Source: Flavobacteriales bacterium (GTDB lineage Bacteria > Bacteroidota > Bacteroidia > Flavobacteriales > BACL11). Taken from it: 8,367 nucleotides of DNA. Within the stretch, counting starts at the first letter, position 1; each line of letters opens with the position of its first letter. Shown here one piece after another: positions 1 to 7,315 of the stretch. The notes under the pieces are model-generated. The model was not told the origin of the DNA, did no database searches, and saw nothing but the letters and a program-made list of their open reading frames with translations. Position numbers and translations under genes: made by a program. The stretch is from the NCBI GenBank assembly GCA_002697505.1, contig NZWA01000087.1, forward strand, positions 6,799 to 15,165, written 5' to 3'.

Positions 1-543
1 ACAGTTCTTTACAATTGTTCTAATCTTGGTGGACATATTGCACAAATTACGACTGCCGGACATCCTGGGTATGACGCAGTAGCTGTTAATGATCTACCAA
101 TTGTATCATACACAAGAGGTGCTACTGTATCATTGTATAATGGTGCATTATCAGCCGCTCCTGTAATAAGTTTAGATCCACGAGCAGCTAATGATGCTCT
201 CGTAGCTGACTCATTACCAACAAATGATGGATTCTTTGATCCTGTATCCTACAGAGGTGCATTTAGTTCTAACTACAACTGGTTAGAAGGATGGACGGCT
301 GCTGCTGAGTTTGGCCTAACAACTACAACAGCAAATAGTACAGCGGTTACAATAGCAAGTCCTGTAACAGGTATTACATTCTCATTCCCATCAGAAGCTG
401 GAATATCTTATAGTATTCAGCGATCAAATGATAGTGGTGCTTCCTACAGCGAAGTTGCAACTATTACTGGTGATGGTAGTGAATTATCATACATCGATAC
501 TACAGCATCAGCATCTGCTTTTTACAAAGTAGTTGCTCAATAA
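1..543 (+). CDS. Secreted/surface protein with C-terminal Ig/FN3-like beta domain (5' end missing)
   Basis: The reading frame is open from base 1 with no stop until TAA at 541-543, so this is the last 180 codons of a longer gene whose start lies left of the window. I see two parts. The first, to about residue 103, is Ala/Thr/Ser-rich and contains YRGAFSSNYNWLEGWT (about residues 85-100), a block I associate with secreted proteins of Verrucomicrobiota and related phyla. The second, about residues 115-180, looks like a small beta-sandwich domain (VTGITFSFPSEAGISYSIQ, then an ATITGDGSELSYIDTT stretch, ending FYKVVAQ), similar in style to the Ig/FN3-like domains that close many verrucomicrobial extracellular proteins. 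There is no PEP-CTERM, LPXTG or terminal transmembrane segment. The only cysteine in the visible part is near residue 6. Hand-counted G+C is about 40%, well above the downstream genes, which may reflect high expression. Its own terminator follows immediately. Function is unknown; a surface or matrix protein is my inference. Confidence 0.75.
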   Translation, partial: TVLYNCSNLGGHIAQITTAGHPGYDAVAVNDLPIVSYTRGATVSLYNGALSAAPVISLDPRAANDALVADSLPTNDGFFDPVSYRGAFSSNYNWLEGWTAAAEFGLTTTTANSTAVTIASPVTGITFSFPSEAGISYSIQRSNDSGASYSEVATITGDGSELSYIDTTASASAFYKVVAQ

Positions 544-566
544 GTAAAGTTTGTTATTGAACATAG

Positions 567-599
567 AAAAAGCGGCATGATAAAACGTGTCGCTTTTTT
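567..599 (+). terminator. Rho-independent terminator of the surface-protein gene
   Basis: The arms 567-579 (AAAAAGCGGCATG) and 586-598 (CGTGTCGCTTTTT) can form a 13-bp stem with two G-U wobbles, closing a 6-nt loop (ATAAAA, 580-585). The descending arm ends in a run of six T (594-599). It begins 23 nt after the stop codon at 541-543, the normal position for an intrinsic terminator. It separates the first gene from the operon that starts at 620. Confidence 0.9.
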
Positions 600-606
600 A
601 TTATAT

Positions 607-610
607 AGGA
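607..610 (+). promoter_or_regulatory. Ribosome binding site of the TPR lipoprotein gene
   Basis: AGGA at 607-610 lies 9 nt before the ATG at 620. It supports that start and sits just after the terminator hairpin. The first gene's terminator therefore leaves only about 20 nt of leader, so the operon's promoter must overlap the hairpin or lie in the end of the previous gene, unless readthrough supplies transcription. Confidence 0.6.
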
Positions 611-619
611 AATTAATAA

Positions 620-1858
620 ATGAAAAAAAATATTTATCTCATACTGTTTTCCATATTCCTTATATCATGCTCAAAATATTCGACGAGTCTCTTGGAAAAA
701 ACCCAAAATGAAATAATTATAAGTGCTATTGAAGCAACAAGTTTATTACCAGATATACCGCATGAAAGAACAAGAAATAGAGAGCTTTCTTCGCTAATTT
801 CATTATTAATTCAGAATGAGGAATTAGATAAAATAAATTTATATTTAGACAGGATCACAGATTGGAGAAAGCCTAAGTTAACCGCAAATCTTGCATTAGC
901 TAATCTAAAAAACGGAAATAAGAAAATTGCAGAGGAGTTGATCAATGAAGTTCAGATTTTAGTAGAAACTATTGAGGGTCTTAAATCCGGTAAGATTTTT
1001 GCTACGGGAGAATATAAAGATTTAGTAGAGACTTATGATGATTTTCGCTTAGATAGAGTGAAAGTAGCAATTGCTCAATATTATTGGTTTTTTGGAGATG
1101 AAGAGAATGCCATAAAATGGAGTCAGAATGTTTTAGCAACTGAAAAAGCTGATTTTATTAAGGAGCAAGCAGAATCACTTTCAACAACTGATTATAATTC
1201 ATCCTTATCCATAAATAATATTTTAGCGAATGGAGAAACATTTGAAGGAAAAAAAGCGGCGATTGATGGTTATGTATTATTATATAACTTATATTATCAG
1301 GATGATGAAAAAAGAACTCAGATTGAAGAGCTTATCGATAAATTTGAGTCCTCTATGCCAGTGATGTTTAGAATAGAATGGTTACACAGTATGGCTATTT
1401 CTGCATATTCATTTGGCGATTATGACAAAGCAATTGATTATTATACAGAGGCCTCCTTATGGATTGCGGATAGTTCTTTTAGGCCTCGTTTATTTTTTCC
1501 ATTAAAATCATCAAATATCATTACAGCAAAAAAAATTGGTTTAGTTGAAGACGCTCGAGATAGCGCAATTTTGTTACATAATGAGTATGATAGAGTAGAA
1601 GAAAGTATATACAATATTCATAGAGCGGATGTATTATGCGCTATTGCTGAATGTTTTATTATCCTAGAAGATTTTAATAAGTCAGAAGAATTATATTGTA
1701 ATGCTTTTTTTCAATCAGAAAAAAATCCAAATTCAAAGCCCAGAGTTGAAGATTTAACAATAATTATTTCCTCATTAATTAAAAATGAAGTAGAAATTTC
1801 TTCTAATCTTATGTATGTTATGTCGGAATTTATAGATAAACTTGGAGCTCCGTGGTAA
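620..1858 (+). CDS. TPR-like outer-membrane lipoprotein
   Basis: A 412-residue protein with a lipoprotein signal peptide: MKKN positive start, hydrophobic core, and a lipobox LISC with the lipidated Cys at position 17. Ser at +2 is compatible with outer-membrane sorting under the E. coli Lol rule. The rest is almost all helical, with paired-helix units resembling TPRs at about residues 86-118, 145-175, 254-286 (AYSFGDYDKAIDYYTEAS is the clearest, with the G-Y-A spacing) and 335-367 (AIAECFIILEDFNKSEELY). The repeats are degenerate, so TPR is a fold-level call. It is the first gene of the operon, and its end overlaps the receptor start by 7 nt, so the two are probably translationally coupled. 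TPR proteins are recurrent members of TonB2/TtpC-type clusters, where they assist energised uptake. I infer a similar scaffolding role on the periplasmic face of the outer membrane. Substrate binding is possible but not shown. Confidence 0.8.
   Translation: MKKNIYLILFSIFLISCSKYSTSLLEKTQNEIIISAIEATSLLPDIPHERTRNRELSSLISLLIQNEELDKINLYLDRITDWRKPKLTANLALANLKNGNKKIAEELINEVQILVETIEGLKSGKIFATGEYKDLVETYDDFRLDRVKVAIAQYYWFFGDEENAIKWSQNVLATEKADFIKEQAESLSTTDYNSSLSINNILANGETFEGKKAAIDGYVLLYNLYYQDDEKRTQIEELIDKFESSMPVMFRIEWLHSMAISAYSFGDYDKAIDYYTEASLWIADSSFRPRLFFPLKSSNIITAKKIGLVEDARDSAILLHNEYDRVEESIYNIHRADVLCAIAECFIILEDFNKSEELYCNAFFQSEKNPNSKPRVEDLTIIISSLIKNEVEISSNLMYVMSEFIDKLGAPW
1844..1858 (+). promoter_or_regulatory. 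RBS and GTG start overlapping the upstream stop (translational coupling)
   Basis: GGAG at 1844-1847 lies 4 nt before GTG at 1852, and the stop of the lipoprotein gene (TAA, 1856-1858) falls inside the new gene in another frame. In the receptor's frame the preceding stop is TAA at 1837-1839, so GTG 1852 is the first usable start. The alternative TTG at 1864 is 16 nt from the GGAG and would remove Arg4, the only positive charge before the signal peptide's hydrophobic core. GTG 1852 is therefore preferred. The 7-nt overlap suggests the receptor is translated by ribosomes finishing the lipoprotein gene. Confidence 0.65.
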
Positions 1859-4800
1859 TACGTTTGTTATCCTTATTAATTTTATTTTTAGCAATTTCTG
1901 TCTATGCAAACAACGGGGCTATTCGAGGGTCTATTTTTGATGGCGACTTTGATAATCCTTTAAGTGGTGTAAAAATAATAATTTCTGAGACAGGGGATGA
2001 GTTTAAAAGTTCAGAAAATGGATCTTTTTATATGGATAATTTAAGTCCTGGTTCTTATACAGTAGTATTTTCTTTTTCAGGATATAATAGATTTATTAAA
2101 TCAAATGTTGTTGTTAGCGAAGCTGTATTAACAGATTTAGATATTGTTAAGTTGTACGCCGAATATGAAGAGATGGATGAGCTTGTTGTCAGAGATTTTC
2201 AAATAGGTGGATCCAGCGAAATTGGTTTACTTAATTTAAGAATGGAAAGTAGCGCATTAATGGATGCGGTTGGGGCAGATTTGATAAGTCGAGCTGGCGC
2301 AAGTGATGCAGCTGGCGCCTTAAAACTTGTTTCGGGCACAACAGTTCAAGATGGAAAATATGCTGTTGTTCGAGGATTGCCTGATAGATATGTGGTTTCC
2401 TTGTTAAATGGAGTGCGTTTGCCGACATCAGACCCGGACAAAAGAGCTGTACAATTAGATCAATACCCATCTTCACTTATTGAGAGTGTTAGAGTTGTTA
2501 AGTCTTTTACTCCCGATCAACAGGGTGATGCTTCCGGAGGTGCAGTAGATGTTGTGTTAAAAACTATTCCTAAAGAGCCCACATTAAACTTTAATATTGG
2601 TGTTAAGGTTAATGATAATGATGGGCAAAGAGATTTTTTATCCTATGAGTCTAGTAATAATAATTATCTTGGTCAACGTGACTTTAATCCACCAATAGAT
2701 CATCAGTTTGGCACAGATCCAATACCACAAGAAATAACTGGATCTATCGGGGTTAAAAAAACTGATCAACCAGTAAATTATAAATGGGGTTTAGAATTAG
2801 GAAATAAATATGATATTTCTTTATACGGTAAAGATGTATCTTTAGGTATATTTAGTACAATTAATTATGAGCAAAGTGCTACGCATACAGATGATTTAAC
2901 ATCGGATAAATATACATCGTCTCCAACTCAAATCCAAAGAGCAAATGCACAGGGACAAAATATTTTAGTTCCATATATAAGTAATTGGAATTTAGAAGGA
3001 AGTGGTACTGCATTAACTGAATTATGGGATATTAAAAAAAGTTCATATGAAATCAATTGGAATGGAGCTGTAGGAGTTGGATTAGAGCATGAGTTATTTA
3101 AATTAAATTACCTTCATGTATTCACACACAACACAGAAGATTCAGCTATCCTTGCAGAAGATACTCGGGGTAGAGAATTGTATAATCCTAATTATTTAGA
3201 TTCAGTAAATCCTACCGACGACGCAAGTAAATATAGAGCTCCTTTTCGAAGAAATGAGACTCTATTATACAAAGAACGAGATACATCTTCTACTCAGCTT
3301 ACAGGGGAATATATTTTGCCTTTTAAGAGGTTAAATATCGGAAATATATTAACGCTTAATCAGGCATCAATTAACTGGAATTTATCAAATAACTCATCAT
3401 CTTTAAAAGAGCCAAATAAATTAATATTGGAGTACCTGTGGCATCCTGGAGAAGAGGTTTTGGTTAATGATCCAAATTATAATGGAAATTACAGCGGCGG
3501 ATTTAATAACGCATTTAATCCAAATAACACATGGCTCAGCGATTATACACTTACAAATGGACAGGTCCTTTCTCCGCCGGAATTGAATTCAGAGTTTGAG
3601 GATGAGTGGGACTGGTTATCAGATATCCAGGATAATTCATCATGGACCTTACCTACTCACGGATGGTATCAAGAAGATTTAAATGTATCGGGATCAACTC
3701 CTGGGGTAGTTGTAAGTAATGCCACCGCTGGAAGTTATGTTCCAAATGAAGCTGGTGATCAATTAGGAAATTTTGCAATTGTTTATAAAGAAGTGATTGA
3801 AGAAAGTGATCAACAAACATTTAATTATAAATGGGATTTTGAAAATTGGACTACGGAAGACGGATTTTTTAAGATTGGTTTGTTTGAAGATAAAGTAAAT
3901 AGAAAATATTTTCAACAATCACTCAGTAACATCCCAGATAATGGATTATTAGGTTCAGGAACTTTACCAGGATTTACTGGAGCTTGGTTAGATGATTCAT
4001 CTACATTATTTGCCAACGGATCAAGATTTTATGATTTGGACTTTAATGGAACAGCGGAAACAGAACTTTTAAATACTACCGTTTTTTCCTCTCTTGGTGA
4101 TATTTCATACGATGGTGAACAACATCTTGATGCTTACTATTATATGACTAAAATACCTATTTCTGATTTTTTATCTGTTCATGGAGGAGCTAGACATGAG
4201 AAATTTTCATTAAAAACATTTCTTGATCCTGATGACGTTCAAACTGCAAAAGCTATTCTAATGGATAATGACGCATCTTCTGCACTTACACCCCAAGGAA
4301 ATGGTTTTGCCGAAGATGCTGATTATAGTAGAAATGATATTTTATCTGCGATTGGAGTTGATATTAAACCATTTAAAAATATTTTTTTGCGGGTTAATTA
4401 TTCTGAAACGGTTGCTAAACAACAATTTAAGGAAGTAACACCTATCCTTCAAAGAGATTATCCGGGAGCTCCAATATTTGCTGGTAATCCAAATTTAGAA
4501 GCAAGTCCTGTACGAAATTATGACTATCGATTTGATTATACACCGTATCCTGGCGGATTGATATCTATCTCTCATTTCAAGAAAGATATTAAAGATCCGA
4601 TTGAATATTTTATGACATTAGTTGGACCTAATATTGTGACATTTCCCACAAATTATGAATCAGCAGAGGTTGATGGATATGAATTTGAAATTAGACAAGA
4701 TATAGGTAGATATTTTTATAACTTTAGAGGGGTTAATATTGGTGGAAATGTTACTGTCATTGAAGGAAATGTAAATATTTCAGATGAAATTGAGCGAGAT

Positions 4801-5142
4801 GTGATGGGGATGCCTGAAAATCTTTATAATTTATTTTGTACTTATGATATGGATATTAAAGATATCAAAATAGGTCTATTTTATACCTATCAAGGTGACA
4901 CACTTAAAATTAATAAACCTGAACTTGGTACTATTCCGGCAGTTTATTCTCTTCCATATGGATCACTAAACTTATCAATATCTGCCTCGTTAACGGATAA
5001 TTTAAAATTAAGTTTTAAAGCAAATAATTTAACAGATCCTAAAATACAAACAGTTTTTAGAGAAGAAGGATTTGAAGATGCCACTTATACATCATATACA
5101 AAAGGAAGATCATTTTCTTTAGGCTTAAGTTGCACATTTTAA
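1852..5142 (+). CDS. TonB-dependent outer-membrane receptor with N-terminal carboxypeptidase-regulatory-like domain
   Basis: A 1096-residue outer-membrane gate. Signal peptide at 1-19, cleavage likely after VYA. Residues 22-100 form a carboxypeptidase-regulatory-like beta domain (AIRGSIFDGDFDNPLSGVKI ... GYNRF). A candidate TonB box, MDELVVRD, sits at 108-115 between this domain and the plug. The plug is about 125-240 and includes YAVVRGLPDRYVVSLLNGVR and, at about 225-240, GDASGGAVDVVLKTIP, matching the plug-end GG-V-I/V-K pattern. The rest is a beta barrel with long Asn/Asp/Trp-rich loops. Strongly family-typical segments are SETVAKQQFKE (851-861) and GNPNLEASPVRNYDYRFDY (from 878), and the protein ends in the expected terminal aromatic (Phe1096). 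The domain plan is shared with Oar-like and SusC-like receptors, but the plug and C-terminal motifs fit the large receptor class often found with DUF3450/ExbB operons. No siderophore- or B12-specific feature is visible, so the substrate is unknown. It sits in an operon with its own motor genes. Confidence 0.95.
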   Translation: MVIRLLSLLILFLAISVYANNGAIRGSIFDGDFDNPLSGVKIIISETGDEFKSSENGSFYMDNLSPGSYTVVFSFSGYNRFIKSNVVVSEAVLTDLDIVKLYAEYEEMDELVVRDFQIGGSSEIGLLNLRMESSALMDAVGADLISRAGASDAAGALKLVSGTTVQDGKYAVVRGLPDRYVVSLLNGVRLPTSDPDKRAVQLDQYPSSLIESVRVVKSFTPDQQGDASGGAVDVVLKTIPKEPTLNFNIGVKVNDNDGQRDFLSYESSNNNYLGQRDFNPPIDHQFGTDPIPQEITGSIGVKKTDQPVNYKWGLELGNKYDISLYGKDVSLGIFSTINYEQSATHTDDLTSDKYTSSPTQIQRANAQGQNILVPYISNWNLEGSGTALTELWDIKKSSYEINWNGAVGVGLEHELFKLNYLHVFTHNTEDSAILAEDTRGRELYNPNYLDSVNPTDDASKYRAPFRRNETLLYKERDTSSTQLTGEYILPFKRLNIGNILTLNQASINWNLSNNSSSLKEPNKLILEYLWHPGEEVLVNDPNYNGNYSGGFNNAFNPNNTWLSDYTLTNGQVLSPPELNSEFEDEWDWLSDIQDNSSWTLPTHGWYQEDLNVSGSTPGVVVSNATAGSYVPNEAGDQLGNFAIVYKEVIEESDQQTFNYKWDFENWTTEDGFFKIGLFEDKVNRKYFQQSLSNIPDNGLLGSGTLPGFTGAWLDDSSTLFANGSRFYDLDFNGTAETELLNTTVFSSLGDISYDGEQHLDAYYYMTKIPISDFLSVHGGARHEKFSLKTFLDPDDVQTAKAILMDNDASSALTPQGNGFAEDADYSRNDILSAIGVDIKPFKNIFLRVNYSETVAKQQFKEVTPILQRDYPGAPIFAGNPNLEASPVRNYDYRFDYTPYPGGLISISHFKKDIKDPIEYFMTLVGPNIVTFPTNYESAEVDGYEFEIRQDIGRYFYNFRGVNIGGNVTVIEGNVNISDEIERDVMGMPENLYNLFCTYDMDIKDIKIGLFYTYQGDTLKINKPELGTIPAVYSLPYGSLNLSISASLTDNLKLSFKANNLTDPKIQTVFREEGFEDATYTSYTKGRSFSLGLSCTF

Positions 5143-5163
5143 ATTTATTATTAAGGAGAAAAA

Positions 5164-5916
5164 ATGAGTAGAATATTAATTACATTAACATTTGTTTTAT
5201 TTACACAAATTTGTTTTTCAAATGAGATTGATATAACAAAGGAGTTAATTTCTAAATGGGTTGAAACAAAAAAATTAATTTCCTTAGAATCTGAAGAATG
5301 GAAAATTGAACAGGAAGTATTAAAGGATAGAATTGATTTAATCTCATCCGAACGAAATTCATTAAGAGAAAAAATTAATGAAACAGAAAGTTTAATTAAT
5401 CAGTCAGATACTAAAAGAACTGATTTAGGTAAAGATAATGAATCTTTAAAAAAAGCATCAATATTATTATCAGAGAAAATAAATATTTTAGAAAACAAAC
5501 TTTTAATCTTATTGCCGACTCTTCCTCAACATATTCAGGAAAAAATTAAACCTCTAAGTCAAAGAATTCCTTTAAATAAAAAGAATGAATTAACTTTATC
5601 TGAGAGGTATCAAAACGTAGTTGGGATTGTAAATGAATTAAATAAAGGAGCCTCTGAAATATCAGTTATTAGTGAGGTTCGAAGTCTTCTTAATGGTGAA
5701 TCTGCTGAAGTTCAAACATTATATCTAGGTTATGCTCATGCTTTTTATTGTACAACAAAAGGGGATATTGCCGGTATTGGTTATCCATCTCGAGATGGAT
5801 GGGTTTGGAAGCCAAAAAATGAAATAGCCCAAGAGATAGCAGATTCAATTGCAATTTTTAAAAATGAAATGGTAGCAGAATATATAACGCTGCCGATAAA
5901 TATGGATGAGGAGTAA
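5164..5916 (+). CDS. DUF3450 family periplasmic coiled-coil protein
   Basis: A 250-residue protein with a signal peptide (1-19, MSRILITLTF core, cleavage near CFS/N). A long charged coiled coil runs over about residues 25-115, then comes a compact C-terminal region. The signature is in the C-terminal half: VQTLYLGYAHAFYCT at about 183-197, then an AGIGYPSRDGWVWKP block with Trp213 and Trp215, and LPINMDEE at the end. These match the conserved pattern of DUF3450 proteins (length near 250, tandem Trp after a Gly-rich turn). DUF3450 genes are classically placed immediately before a large ExbB/TtpC-type gene, exbB and exbD, as here. The molecular role is not established; I infer it works with the periplasmic coiled coil of the next gene product. 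RBS AAGGAG at 5153-5158, 5 nt before the ATG, gives a firm start. The first half is very A+T-rich (about 24% G+C over 5161-5460). Confidence 0.9.
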   Translation: MSRILITLTFVLFTQICFSNEIDITKELISKWVETKKLISLESEEWKIEQEVLKDRIDLISSERNSLREKINETESLINQSDTKRTDLGKDNESLKKASILLSEKINILENKLLILLPTLPQHIQEKIKPLSQRIPLNKKNELTLSERYQNVVGIVNELNKGASEISVISEVRSLLNGESAEVQTLYLGYAHAFYCTTKGDIAGIGYPSRDGWVWKPKNEIAQEIADSIAIFKNEMVAEYITLPINMDEE

Positions 5917-5922
5917 CTGATT

Positions 5923-7308
5923 ATGAAGAATGTTATTATTTTATTACTTTTTGTTTTGGCATCACTTTTTAAGTCGGAAGCTCAAACTATTGATATGCAA
6001 GAAAAGCTCAATCAGAGTCTGTCTGATTTATCTCAAATTAGAAAATCAATTGCTGATGAAAAACTTCCAATGGTAAAGGAATTAAATCTCATTGAAGACG
6101 ATTTGCTTGATGTTAGACTTGAGTATCAAGAAGCGATCAGAAAGCTTGATAATCGTTCATTAGATTTAAATAATTTACGTTCCGAGATAAAAACAAGAAG
6201 GGATGAAAAAAATTATATTTCAAATTTGTTAGGAGAATATATAAGAAATTTTCAAACTCGATTGCATATATCTGAAATTAACAAATACAATGATATAGTT
6301 AATGAATCAACGTTAGCCCCAGAAAATTCAAATCTGAGCGACACACAGATTTTTAGTAAGCAAATCGCACTTGTTGAGTCATCTGTTGATAGATTGACTT
6401 CACTTGTTGGAGGAGTGAGTTTTAATGGAACGGCTATTGGAAAAGATGGATTAGTTAAAAATGGAAAGTTTATATTGCTTGGTCCGGTAGCTCTATTTTC
6501 ATCAGATGATGATAGTTTAGTTGGTATTGCTGAGCAACAATTAGGTTCGCTTGAACCGACTGTAATGCCTTTTATGGATGTTAAAAATGTCGAAAATATT
6601 AAAAAAACAGTTAATGCGGAAGAAGGTTTATTTCCCTTTGACCCCAGTCTTGGTAATGCGAGAAAAATCGAAGAAACTTCCGAGTCATTATTTGAAACAA
6701 TTAACAAAGGAGGAATTGTTGGATATGTGATAGTTTTAATGTTTTTCGCAGTATTATCACTATCTATCTTTAAGTGGATTCAACTATCTAAAATTCCAAT
6801 GCCACGAGAAACTGATTTTAAACCATTACTAAACGCAATGCTTTATAATGATTTTGAAAAAGCTAAAAGTTTTTTAAAAACTGTTAAAGGACCTACGGCT
6901 AATATGCTTAATATCGGCTTAGAACATATTAATGAGGATAATGCTCTTGTTGAAGAAGTAATGTATGAAGAAATGTTAACAACAAGGTTAAAAGTTGAAA
7001 AATATACTCCTTTTATTGCTGTATGTGCTTCTTCAGCTCCGTTGTTAGGATTGCTTGGAACTGTTACAGGAATTATAAATACTTTTAAATTAATTACTGT
7101 TTTTGGTTCTGGTGATGTTAAGACCTTATCCGGAGGAATTTCTGAAGCATTAATAACCACGGCATTAGGTCTTATAGTTGCAATTTTTTCATTAATTTTG
7201 TTTGCTTTTTTATCAAGAAAAGCAAAGACAATCATGGATAGAATGGAAAAGATCGCAATATTATTTATGAATAGAACGATTAGAACCACTCCAGAATCTA
7301 TTAAGTAA
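5923..7308 (+). CDS. Large MotA/TolQ/ExbB-family protein with periplasmic coiled-coil extension (TtpC-like)
   Basis: A 461-residue protein, about twice the size of a standard ExbB. It has a cleavable-looking signal peptide (1-20, SEA/Q), a coiled coil over about 25-110, and a further periplasmic globular region to about 255 (including LVGGVSFNGTAIGKDGLV, about 161-178). A first membrane segment follows at about 264-285. The ExbB proton-channel domain has two more segments at about 362-388 (APLLGLLGTVTGIINTF) and 405-431 (GGISEALITTALGLIVAIFS). Glu408 in ISEAL aligns by motif with E. coli ExbB Glu176. This architecture is that of TtpC, the accessory fourth component of Vibrio TonB2 systems, where it is needed for TonB2-dependent iron transport. 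The start is supported by GAGGAG at 5908-5913, inside the end of the DUF3450 gene, 9 nt upstream. The gap to the upstream stop is only 6 nt, so co-translation is likely. The large periplasmic domain probably contacts DUF3450 or TonB (inference). Confidence 0.92.
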   Translation: MKNVIILLLFVLASLFKSEAQTIDMQEKLNQSLSDLSQIRKSIADEKLPMVKELNLIEDDLLDVRLEYQEAIRKLDNRSLDLNNLRSEIKTRRDEKNYISNLLGEYIRNFQTRLHISEINKYNDIVNESTLAPENSNLSDTQIFSKQIALVESSVDRLTSLVGGVSFNGTAIGKDGLVKNGKFILLGPVALFSSDDDSLVGIAEQQLGSLEPTVMPFMDVKNVENIKKTVNAEEGLFPFDPSLGNARKIEETSESLFETINKGGIVGYVIVLMFFAVLSLSIFKWIQLSKIPMPRETDFKPLLNAMLYNDFEKAKSFLKTVKGPTANMLNIGLEHINEDNALVEEVMYEEMLTTRLKVEKYTPFIAVCASSAPLLGLLGTVTGIINTFKLITVFGSGDVKTLSGGISEALITTALGLIVAIFSLILFAFLSRKAKTIMDRMEKIAILFMNRTIRTTPESIK

Positions 7309-7315
7309 TAATTAA

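Noticed and set aside
133..543. A complete 136-codon gene starting at TTG 133
   Set aside because: The frame is open all the way to base 1 with continuous protein-like sequence, no RBS precedes 133, and the start codon falls within a beta-rich region. The gene is truncated by the window edge.
557..584. Possible sigma-70 promoter: TTGAAC (557-562), 16 nt, GATAAA (579-584)
   Set aside because: Only 4 of 6 matches in each box, within A+T-rich DNA and overlapping the terminator stem; not strong enough to annotate.
2231..2476. Minus-strand open frame of 81 codons inside the receptor gene
   Set aside because: It lies wholly opposite the highly conserved plug-coding region and has a low-complexity His/Leu/Gln-rich product with no domain; a shadow frame.
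6252..6707. Minus-strand open frame of 151 codons opposite the TtpC-like gene
   Set aside because: Antisense to a clear family member, with a Ser-rich product lacking any motif; a chance frame in A+T-rich coding DNA.
6843..7289. Minus-strand open frame of 148 codons opposite the ExbB domain
   Set aside because: Its hydrophobic product arises from the complement of membrane-helix codons. The + strand protein is unmistakable.
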